Source of the DNA: Salibacteraceae bacterium
GTDB lineage: Bacteria; Bacteroidota; Bacteroidia; Flavobacteriales_G; Salibacteraceae
DNA: 8,386 nucleotides
Assembly: GCA_023262195.1 (NCBI GenBank)
Contig: JALRDM010000112.1
Location: forward strand, 1 to 8,386
Direction of reading: 5' to 3'
This document shows positions 1 through 5,916 of this stretch, piece by piece. A program made the translations under genes and the position numbers. A model generated the notes under the pieces. That model saw nothing but the letters and a program-made list of their open reading frames with translations, did no database searches and had not been told where the DNA came from. Every line of letters begins with the position of its first letter. Positions within the stretch are counted from its first letter, which is position 1.

Positions 1-1260
1 AGCGTGTAGGTTACCTGCCATCATGCCTGCCATAGCCACCAACGTAAAATTGCTTTCTGGAAGATTACCAAAATCCAAATGATTTATCGCTCGTGCGTAA
101 ACAAAGCCAAACATGGCACCCATGAATAGGGTAGGCGCAAAAGCACCCCCAACACCCCCAGCACGAAAGGTGAGCATGGTGGCAAAAACTTTCAACAATC
201 CAAGTGCTAATACAAATCCTAAGAGCACGTATATGTTGGACTTATAATCTGCAAAAAGGCTGTGATCCAAAATATCGAATGGACGTCCCTCAATGATTGA
301 ATTAATGGTTTCATAGCCCTCACCATAAAGAGGGGGAAGCAGAAAAAGTAATAGCCCGATGAGCAAGCCCCCTATGATCATTTTCGTTCGTTGTATTTTG
401 ATTCTATCAAAAACACGATTGATAAAGGTGAACGAGCGATAAAAATGAATTGATGCGGCACCCATGAATATCCCAAGTCCAACGTAGTAAGGAAGATGCA
501 CAAACTGAAACTCTTCTGTGATATTAAAGTGGAAGAGTATGCCTCCACCAAGAAGAAATTTTGATGTAATAGCTGCGGTGGCGGAAGAAAGTAACAATGG
601 AATAAGTGATACAGTGGTAAGGTCAAGCATAATCACCTCAATGGCAAACACAATGGCCGCAACAGGAGCATTAAATAGCGATGCCATTGCTCCACTCGCT
701 GCGCATCCAATAAGTAAGGTGCGGGTTTTGTACGGGAGTTTAAAGAGTGTGGCAATGTTAGATCCCCAAGCGGTAGTGGTGCCAACAGTGGGTCCTTCCA
801 ATCCGACACTTCCACCAAAACCCGCTGTGATTGATGCTGTTAAAACGGAGCTGAAAAGATTATGACGCTTAATCAGGGCACTCTTCTTAGAAATGGCATA
901 GAGCGTATTTGGAATACCATGATTAACGGGATTTCTTACCAGCTTACGGATCACCCATTGCGTGATAAGAATACCAATCAGTGGGTAGAAGATATAGAGT
1001 ACATAGTCGTATTCCTGAAAGAAACTTTCCGTAAGTAGAAATTGAATGAAACGGACCGAATTTTTAATTGCGATTGCAACAAGACCACTGATGAAGCCAA
1101 TGACAATAGCCAACAAATAGACAAACTGCTTGTCAGATAAGTAGTCTTTGCGCCAGCCGTTTACCCACTTTACAAGTTTTACTAAAAAACGGTTGGTTTC
1201 TCTTAGATAAGGATCAACCGATTCAAAGGTCTTGTCAAAAAGTTCACTGGCCTTGGACAC
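1..1260 (-). CDS. ClC-family chloride channel or H+/Cl- exchanger, C-terminus cut off by window edge
   Basis: This is an integral membrane anion channel or exchanger of the ClC family. The 420 visible codons are open from the proposed start to the left edge. A cytoplasmic N-terminus (about 1-43) is followed by many hydrophobic helices. The family ion-path motifs appear in order: NHGIP (113-117, the GSGIP position), GLEGP (153-157) with the gating glutamate E155, FNAPVAAIVFAIEV (196-209), and GGAFAP (371-376, the GxFxP motif). The sequence stops at MAGNLHA, so the last helices, the pore tyrosine region and any C-terminal CBS domains lie outside the window. The start is GTG at 1258-1260, two bases after the aspS stop; an in-frame TGA just upstream excludes a longer form, and no early in-frame ATG exists. 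The gene is probably co-transcribed with aspS. The residue aligned with the internal proton glutamate of the E. coli exchanger appears to be V209, so the sequence alone does not settle channel versus exchanger. Family call is firm; mechanism and start are less so. Confidence 0.93.
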   Translation of the reverse strand, partial: MSKASELFDKTFESVDPYLRETNRFLVKLVKWVNGWRKDYLSDKQFVYLLAIVIGFISGLVAIAIKNSVRFIQFLLTESFFQEYDYVLYIFYPLIGILITQWVIRKLVRNPVNHGIPNTLYAISKKSALIKRHNLFSSVLTASITAGFGGSVGLEGPTVGTTTAWGSNIATLFKLPYKTRTLLIGCAASGAMASLFNAPVAAIVFAIEVIMLDLTTVSLIPLLLSSATAAITSKFLLGGGILFHFNITEEFQFVHLPYYVGLGIFMGAASIHFYRSFTFINRVFDRIKIQRTKMIIGGLLIGLLLFLLPPLYGEGYETINSIIEGRPFDILDHSLFADYKSNIYVLLGFVLALGLLKVFATMLTFRAGGVGGAFAPTLFMGAMFGFVYARAINHLDFGNLPESNFTLVAMAGMMAGNLHA

Positions 1261-1262
1261 GA

Positions 1263-3017
1263 CTATTCATTGCTATCAATTACATCAATGCCCAGTTCAT
1301 TGAGTTGATCTGGAGCTATGGTGGACGGGGAGTCGATCATTAAGTCGCGTCCAGCATTGTTTTTTGGAAAAGCGATGTAGTCTCGAATCGAATCAGTTCC
1401 ACCAAAAATGGCAGCCAAACGATCAAAGCCAAACGCAATGCCACCATGTGGTGGAGCACCATATTTGAAGGCGCCCATCAAGAAACCGAATTGTTTCTCA
1501 GCTTCATCTTTGGTGAATCCAAGCAAATCAAACATCTTGGATTGAATTTTTTGATCGTGAATTCGGATTGACCCTCCACCCAACTCCACGCCATTGATCA
1601 CCATATCATAGGCATTAGCATTCACCTTTTCGGGATCGGTATCGAGCAAGCCTAAGTGTTCCTTTTTTGGGCTTGTGAATGGGTGGTGCATGGCATGAAA
1701 CCTTTTTGATTCTTCATCCCATTCTAAAAGCGGAAAATCTACTACCCAGAGCGGGGCAAAATCGTTGGGGTTTCTCAACCCTAGTTGGTTACCCATTTCC
1801 AAACGAAGCTCATTCATTTGCTTGCGGGTGGCCTCTTTAACACCGGCAAGTATTAAGATTAAGTCACCTGGTTGAGCATCCATTTTATCTGCCCAACTTG
1901 CCAAGGCTTCTTGATCGAAGAATTTATCAACGGATGATTTGAAAGTTCCATCCTCATTCACTTTGCAATATACTAATCCCTTTGCCCCAATCTGAGGTTT
2001 GCGCACAAAGTCAGTGAGTTTATCAAGTTGCTTTCGAGTGTAGTCTGCGGCTCCCTTGGCGCATATACCAACCACAAGATCAGCAGCATCAAATACTCCA
2101 AAACCCTTGTTTTGAGTCTCTTCATTGAGCTCCACAAAGGGCATCCCAAAACGAAGATCCGGCTTGTCTGAGCCATACAGTCGCATGGCTTCCTCATAGG
2201 TCATGATTTTGTATTCTGGTAGCTCTATGCCTTTCACTTCTTTGAAGAGATGGCGAACCAGTCCTTCAAAGGTGTTGAGCACATCGTCTTGGTCTACAAA
2301 TGCCATTTCGCAATCAATCTGCGTGAACTCTGGCTGACGATCGGCACGTAAATCTTCGTCTCTAAAACACCTGACGATCTGAAAATATCGATCATAACCA
2401 CTCACCATCAACAGCTGCTTAAACGTCTGTGGTGATTGCGGTAATGCGTAAAACTCACCATTATGCATCCTAGAAGGAACAACAAAGTCGCGAGCACCCT
2501 CAGGGGTTGATTTAATCAGATATGGAGTTTCGATTTCTAAGAATCGATGTTGGTCTAGATACCTTCTAGTTTCAAATCCTAGCCTATGCCTCAGCTCTAA
2601 GTTGTTGCGAAGCGGTTTGCGCCTTAAGTCGAGGTATCGATATTTCATCCTCAACTCTTCTCCGCCATCGGTTTCATCCTCTATTGTAAAGGGTGGTGTC
2701 TCCGATGCATTGAGCACAGTGAGTTTGCTAGCTTGTATTTCAATAGCACCAGTGTCAATATTTTGGTTTTTGCTTTCGCGCTCTATGACTTTGCCCTCAA
2801 CCTGCACAACGTATTCACGCCCCAATTTTCTAGCCGCCATGCACAGATTAGCGTTCACCTCTTGATTAAAGGAAACTTGAGTTACTCCATATCGATCTCT
2901 AAGGTCTAGGAAAGTCATGCCTCCCATATCCCTCGTGCGTTGCACCCATCCAGCCAGTATGATGTTTTCTCCAATATTGTCAATACGCAGTTCCCCGCAG
3001 TTGTGCGTTCTATACAT
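1263..3017 (-). CDS. aspS: Aspartyl-tRNA synthetase (bacterial type, class IIb)
   Basis: This cytoplasmic enzyme charges tRNA-Asp with aspartate using ATP. The 584-residue length and layout match bacterial AspRS (about 590 in E. coli). An N-terminal OB-fold anticodon-binding domain (about 1-105, with [11 protein letters not shown]) precedes the class II catalytic core. The core shows TPEGARDF (171-178), [13 protein letters not shown] (192-204), motif 2 [16 protein letters not shown] (216-231) and motif 3 [16 protein letters not shown] (525-540). Between motifs 2 and 3 lies the bacteria-specific GAD insertion (about 290-415). Motif 3 has GFDR where GLDR is usual, a conservative change. M31 and K83 resemble the L/K pair reported for tRNA-Asp-discriminating enzymes more than the H/G pair of non-discriminating ones, so a discriminating enzyme is likely (inference). 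The ATG at 3017 gives the expected MYRTHxCGEL N-terminus. No Shine-Dalgarno sequence is visible. A TACCTTCG -7 element lies 19 bp upstream. clc follows after 2 bases; the divergent neighbour is the small-gene pair. Confidence 0.98.
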   Translation of the reverse strand: MYRTHNCGELRIDNIGENIILAGWVQRTRDMGGMTFLDLRDRYGVTQVSFNQEVNANLCMAARKLGREYVVQVEGKVIERESKNQNIDTGAIEIQASKLTVLNASETPPFTIEDETDGGEELRMKYRYLDLRRKPLRNNLELRHRLGFETRRYLDQHRFLEIETPYLIKSTPEGARDFVVPSRMHNGEFYALPQSPQTFKQLLMVSGYDRYFQIVRCFRDEDLRADRQPEFTQIDCEMAFVDQDDVLNTFEGLVRHLFKEVKGIELPEYKIMTYEEAMRLYGSDKPDLRFGMPFVELNEETQNKGFGVFDAADLVVGICAKGAADYTRKQLDKLTDFVRKPQIGAKGLVYCKVNEDGTFKSSVDKFFDQEALASWADKMDAQPGDLILILAGVKEATRKQMNELRLEMGNQLGLRNPNDFAPLWVVDFPLLEWDEESKRFHAMHHPFTSPKKEHLGLLDTDPEKVNANAYDMVINGVELGGGSIRIHDQKIQSKMFDLLGFTKDEAEKQFGFLMGAFKYGAPPHGGIAFGFDRLAAIFGGTDSIRDYIAFPKNNAGRDLMIDSPSTIAPDQLNELGIDVIDSNE

Positions 3018-3188
3018 CCGTTGTGTTTTGAGGCCGCGAAGGTAAAGATACCCAAGGTCTTACCCGCAAAATGTAAATTCAATTTTCAGATTAGTGGCAG
3101 CATGATTTCAATCATTTTTTTGAGTGCCTGCCCTCATTCAATTCTAACCAATTACTCGGCTTCTTTGGGGTTTTAAATTAAAGCTAAG
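3018..3188. other. Divergent intergenic region between aspS and the small-gene pair
   Basis: These 171 bp are the longest non-coding stretch in the window. The left part holds the aspS promoter element. On the plus strand no good TAnnTTTG or TAnnTTCG match was found before the small gene at 3189; the nearest is CTTCTTTG at 3160-3167, which misses the first two positions. The last bases before the ATG are A/T-rich without a Shine-Dalgarno sequence. A weak 5-bp hairpin (3103-3116) followed by six T residues is present but faces no known upstream transcript. Confidence 0.6.
3037..3044 (-). promoter_or_regulatory. Putative -7 element of the aspS(-clc) promoter
   Basis: On the minus strand the sequence reads TACCTTCG, followed by CGGCC. 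It matches the Bacteroidota -7 consensus TAnnTTTG with one T-to-C change. A TTTG at 3071-3068 could serve as the -33 element, with a 23-bp spacer, at the long end of the usual range. Initiation would fall near 3032, giving a leader of about 15 nt before the aspS ATG. The call is by motif and position only. Confidence 0.55.
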
Positions 3189-3578
3189 ATGAGTAAATTA
3201 AATAAGGTACATATCGATGATCTGCATTTTGATCATAAGGTTTGGAAGCGTGAGTTGAATTTCTATAAGGATGAACTTATGGTTTTCCAAAACAGACTAG
3301 ATGAGGTTGCAGACCGATACACAAATAAGGAGGTATTGAAGGAATTAGATCATTTTCAGAATCAGTTGTTGATAGAAGGCAATGTGATTGATGAACTTTT
3401 GCACGACATCAATGGGCATGAGCATGAGCTTTCAGAGCGAGCCAAGGACAATCCAGTGGCAATTCACCATGAGCGTTTTGAAGATCATACACCCATGCGA
3501 GATAGGGTTGAAACCAACCGAAAGTTGATGCATGAAATGAAAACCGATTTTAATGGATACCTAACAAAGTGGATGTAA
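3189..3578 (+). CDS. Uncharacterised small histidine-rich, helical (coiled-coil-like) protein
   Basis: This 129-residue protein has no signal peptide or membrane segment, so it is probably cytoplasmic. I do not recognise a named domain; it resembles hypothetical proteins I associate with Bacteroidota, but that is memory, not a search. Most of it looks alpha-helical and highly charged. Long amphipathic stretches cover about 14-45, 46-86 and 100-129, suggesting a helical hairpin or bundle. It contains eleven histidines (8, 13, 16, 55, 72, 77, 79, 93, 94, 100, 115), including HEH at 77-79 and HH at 93-94, many next to acidic residues. A metal-binding bundle is conceivable but unproven. The ATG at 3189 is the first in frame and gives an N-terminus (VHIDDLHFDHKVW) that flows into the helix. 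No Shine-Dalgarno sequence is seen. The stop codon lies 1 nt before the next gene, so the two are almost certainly one transcript with coupled translation. Confidence 0.85.
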   Translation: MSKLNKVHIDDLHFDHKVWKRELNFYKDELMVFQNRLDEVADRYTNKEVLKELDHFQNQLLIEGNVIDELLHDINGHEHELSERAKDNPVAIHHERFEDHTPMRDRVETNRKLMHEMKTDFNGYLTKWM

Positions 3579-3579
3579 A

Positions 3580-3942
3580 ATGGAAATAACGATATCGGAT
3601 AACCAAACCATTCAGGAGCTTCAAGATCAGTTCAACGAACACTTTCCTTTTTTGAAGATTGAGTTTTATAAAAAGGAACATGAGGTCGGTCAGGGAAACC
3701 TTGATTCTTCAAAATTGGATTCAAGCAAGAGCATTGGAGAGATACGTACCATACACGATACGGGAGATCTCAGCATCCATGGCAATCAAAAGGTTTCTAC
3801 CCTCGAACAAGCGTTTCATGATACCTATGGGCTAAACGTTCAAGTATGGAGAAAGAGTGGGGAGATTTGGCTACAGACTACTGCTATGGATGAGTGGACA
3901 CTGAGCGAGCAAAATCACACGGGCGAAGAGCATAAGGTTTAG
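3580..3942 (+). CDS. Uncharacterised small alpha/beta protein, second gene of the pair
   Basis: This 120-residue soluble protein has no signal peptide or membrane helix and no domain I can name. The pattern suggests a compact alpha/beta fold: strand 1-6 (MEITIS), helix 8-20, strand 24-30 (FLKIEFY), a variable loop 35-52, strand 54-68, helix 71-83, strand 85-91 (LNVQVWR) and strand 94-101 (GEIWLQTT), ending in DEWTLSEQN. The KSGEIWLQTT and WTLSEQN segments look like the conserved core. The loop contains a tandem LDSSK repeat (41-50), probably a lineage-specific expansion. The start is the ATG one base after the stop of the upstream gene (TAA-A-ATG), which implies translational coupling and a shared function. 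The stop TAG (3940-3942) overlaps the lgt stop codon on the other strand. The gene is real on grounds of length, coupling and protein-like composition; its function is unknown. Confidence 0.85.
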   Translation: MEITISDNQTIQELQDQFNEHFPFLKIEFYKKEHEVGQGNLDSSKLDSSKSIGEIRTIHDTGDLSIHGNQKVSTLEQAFHDTYGLNVQVWRKSGEIWLQTTAMDEWTLSEQNHTGEEHKV

Positions 3943-4889
3943 GCGCTGGCCTCAACCTTTTTTCGCTCGGTAATTACCGCACGGGCGATAAAGAACACTC
4001 CTGCCACCACAAGGGGGATACTTAACCACTGCCCCAAATCAAGGGTCATATTTTCTTCAAATTCTACCTGTACCTCTTTGAAAAATTCGATGATAAAACG
4101 CGATCCAAATGCCAGTAAGAGAAAGGAACCGAAAATGAACCCTTTCCATGAACCAACGGGAGTATAGAGGTAGGCGCTAAAGAGGATTAAAAATATAATG
4201 AAATAAGCAAGGGCCTCGTAGAGCTGGGCCGGGTGCCGGTTTGGAACTTCATCAATGATGGCCGAATATTTCGGATTGCTAGTAATTTCATCATAGGCAT
4301 CATTCACCTTATCACTGTCGATATCCTCGCCAGTAAACACAGACTTGCCAATGGCATTCTGCAAATCGACTATGGAAAAGTCTTCATAATTCCGCATGAA
4401 TTTTACCCCATATTCTGTTTGTGTTGGCTGGCCTACAATCTCATGATTCACAAAGTTGCCACCTCTAATAAAAAGGCCGGAAAGCGCCACTACGATTACC
4501 ACCCGATCGAGTATCCAAAGGATGCTTTTTTTAGAAGTCTTCCGAGACCAGTAATAGAGCGATAAAATAATGCCAATGGCGGCTCCGTGGCTGGCCAAGC
4601 CACCTTTCCAAATCATAAAGATTTCTAGCAGATTGTTTTGGTAATAATCCCATTGATAGAAAAACACATGACCCAACCTGGCTCCCGCAATGGTGCCTAT
4701 CATCACTGTGATGAAAACGGAATCAATCCACTCTTCGGGACACTTTTCTTTGGCAAGAATCCACTTCAAGATGCTGTACCCAGCCATGAAAGCACCTGCG
4801 AAGAGCAGGCCATACCAACGAATAGTTAATGGGCCAAGCTCGATCAATGTAGGATCTGCTGTCCAAACGAAATAGAGAAGTGAATTCAT
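3939..4889 (-). CDS. lgt: Prolipoprotein diacylglyceryl transferase
   Basis: Lgt is a polytopic inner-membrane enzyme. It moves a diacylglyceryl group from phosphatidylglycerol to the lipobox cysteine of prolipoproteins, the first step of lipoprotein maturation. The 316-residue protein carries the family marks: RWYGLLFAGAF (24-34), GGLASHG (96-102) with the essential-type histidine H101, the Lgt signature IRGGNFVNHEIVGQP (141-155) with R142, N145 and E150, RHPAQLYEAL (218-227), and SRFIIEFFKE (263-272) with R264. About seven hydrophobic segments are visible. Residues about 156-217 form a soluble insertion between the signature and the HPAQLYE motif, somewhat longer than in E. coli. The frame stays open upstream to an ATG at 5027, but that extension crosses hemB codons and the promoter; the start at 4889 (MNSLLYFVW) matches the family N-terminus and sits just downstream of a TATCTTTG element. 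It is divergent from hemB and convergent with the small-gene pair. Confidence 0.97.
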   Translation of the reverse strand: MNSLLYFVWTADPTLIELGPLTIRWYGLLFAGAFMAGYSILKWILAKEKCPEEWIDSVFITVMIGTIAGARLGHVFFYQWDYYQNNLLEIFMIWKGGLASHGAAIGIILSLYYWSRKTSKKSILWILDRVVIVVALSGLFIRGGNFVNHEIVGQPTQTEYGVKFMRNYEDFSIVDLQNAIGKSVFTGEDIDSDKVNDAYDEITSNPKYSAIIDEVPNRHPAQLYEALAYFIIFLILFSAYLYTPVGSWKGFIFGSFLLLAFGSRFIIEFFKEVQVEFEENMTLDLGQWLSIPLVVAGVFFIARAVITERKKVEASA

Positions 4890-4903
4890 GATTTGTGGAT
4901 TGA

Positions 4904-4911
4904 TAACTTCG
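4904..4911 (+). promoter_or_regulatory. Putative -7 element of the hemB promoter
   Basis: TAACTTCG matches TAnnTTTG except for one C. It lies 19 bp before the hemB ATG, so initiation near 4918 would give a leader of about 13 nt. No clear -33 TTTG is visible at the expected distance; that zone is inside the lgt coding start. The sequence continues as CGGC, like the aspS element. Confidence 0.5.
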
Positions 4912-4914
4912 CGG

Positions 4915-4922
4915 CAAAGATA
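4915..4922 (-). promoter_or_regulatory. Putative -7 element of the lgt promoter
   Basis: On the minus strand TATCTTTG is a perfect match to TAnnTTTG, followed by CCGC. It lies 25 bp before the lgt ATG at 4889. A TTG at 4949-4947, inside the hemB coding start, could be a -33 element but with a long 24-bp spacer. Only three bases separate it from the opposite-facing hemB element. Confidence 0.6.
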
Positions 4923-4930
4923 GAATTGAC

Positions 4931-5914
4931 ATGATGCTGAGGAGGCCAAGAAGAAATCGAAAAAGTGAGGTAAACCGATCTCAAATGAGAGAAACCCACT
5001 TGGGCGTTGAGAATTTGATTTATCCACTTTTCGTAGTAGATGGTCAAAATCATAAAAGCGAGGTGAAATCGCTACCTGGTCAATTCCGATTATCGCTTGA
5101 TCACCTTTTGAAAGAAGTAGAGGAGTGCATGAACCTGGGAGTGAAATGTTTCGATCTCTTTCCTGCCGTAGATGATGCCTTGAAAGACCAAATGGCTACT
5201 TACAGCTACAGTGATAAGAACTTTTACCTGCGCTATATCCAAGAAGTAAAGAAACGATTTCCCGAGGCCATTATCATGACCGATGTGGCCATGGACCCCT
5301 ACAGTAGTGATGGCCATGATGGTGTGGTAAAAGACGGCAAGATCGTTAATGATGAAACCCTGGAGGTATTGGCCAAAATGACTGTGGCTCAAGCACAAGC
5401 TGGGGCAGACATCATTGGGCCTTCAGACATGATGGACGGCCGTGTTGAATATATCCGCGAAGCGCTTGATGATGAAGGCTTCACAGACGTGAGCATCATG
5501 TCATACACCGCAAAGTATGCCAGTGCCTTTTATGGCCCGTTTAGAGATGCGTTAGATTCAGCTCCAAAGTTTGGCGATAAAAAGACCTACCAAATGGATC
5601 CGGCAAACAAGCGGGAAGCGCGGGTTGAGGCCGAGCTTGATTACATAGAAGGTGCAGATTATCTCATGATTAAACCGGCATTGTGCTACCTTGATATCAT
5701 TCACATGATCAAAGAGGAGTATCCGGTGCCTATTGCTGCGTATAATGTAAGCGGAGAATATGCCATGCTTAAGGCAGCCGCCCAAAATGGATGGATAGAG
5801 TATGATCGAGCGATGCCCGAAATGTTGCTGAGCATAAGGCGTGCTGGAGCCGATGTAATTCTAACGTATTTTGCGAAGGAGTTTGCACAGATGGCTAAGT
5901 CTGGTGCACTATAA
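4931..5914 (+). CDS. hemB: Delta-aminolevulinic acid dehydratase (porphobilinogen synthase)
   Basis: HemB condenses two 5-aminolevulinate molecules to porphobilinogen in haem and tetrapyrrole synthesis; it is cytoplasmic and usually an octamer. The 327 residues match the family's usual length (about 325-335). Both Schiff-base lysines are present: K195 in SYTAKYASAFYGPFR (191-205) and K248 in YLMIKPALCYLD (244-255). The metal-binding segment reads MTDVAMDPYSSDGHDG (116-131): the three cysteines of zinc-type enzymes are replaced by D118/A120/D122-type residues and by D130. This points to the zinc-independent, Mg-dependent class, as in Pseudomonas. The N-terminal RRPRRNRKS arm is typical of the family. 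Translation may start at the ATG at 4931 or the adjacent ATG at 4934; the second gives the commoner MLRRPRRNR start. No Shine-Dalgarno sequence is seen. It is divergent from lgt across 41 bp and lies 2 nt upstream of a glycosyltransferase gene with which it is probably co-transcribed. Confidence 0.98.
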   Translation: MMLRRPRRNRKSEVNRSQMRETHLGVENLIYPLFVVDGQNHKSEVKSLPGQFRLSLDHLLKEVEECMNLGVKCFDLFPAVDDALKDQMATYSYSDKNFYLRYIQEVKKRFPEAIIMTDVAMDPYSSDGHDGVVKDGKIVNDETLEVLAKMTVAQAQAGADIIGPSDMMDGRVEYIREALDDEGFTDVSIMSYTAKYASAFYGPFRDALDSAPKFGDKKTYQMDPANKREARVEAELDYIEGADYLMIKPALCYLDIIHMIKEEYPVPIAAYNVSGEYAMLKAAAQNGWIEYDRAMPEMLLSIRRAGADVILTYFAKEFAQMAKSGAL

Positions 5915-5916
5915 GA

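Noticed and set aside
518..865. Plus-strand open frame of 115 codons
   Set aside because: It is antisense to the ClC gene, whose conserved motifs fix the real frame; the product shows no domain.
3103..3121. Hairpin ATGAT-TTCA-ATCAT followed by six T residues, resembling an intrinsic terminator
   Set aside because: The stem is only 5 bp and AT-rich, and on the plus strand nothing is transcribed into it from the left, since aspS runs the other way. It is probably chance.
3160..3167. CTTCTTTG as a -7 element for the small-gene pair
   Set aside because: It mismatches both of the conserved TA positions, and no -33 element sits at a suitable distance; too weak to list as a promoter.
4233..4565. 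Plus-strand open frame of 110 codons
   Set aside because: It lies entirely antisense within lgt, across conserved Lgt motifs, and its product looks unlike a real protein family.
4890..5027. N-terminal 46-residue extension of Lgt, from the ATG at 5027
   Set aside because: It would run antisense through the hemB start and across the promoter elements. The extension resembles no Lgt N-terminus, while MNSLLYFVW at 4889 does.
5090..5398. Minus-strand open frame of 102 codons
   Set aside because: It is antisense to hemB across the active-site region and has no promoter-like signal or recognisable domain.
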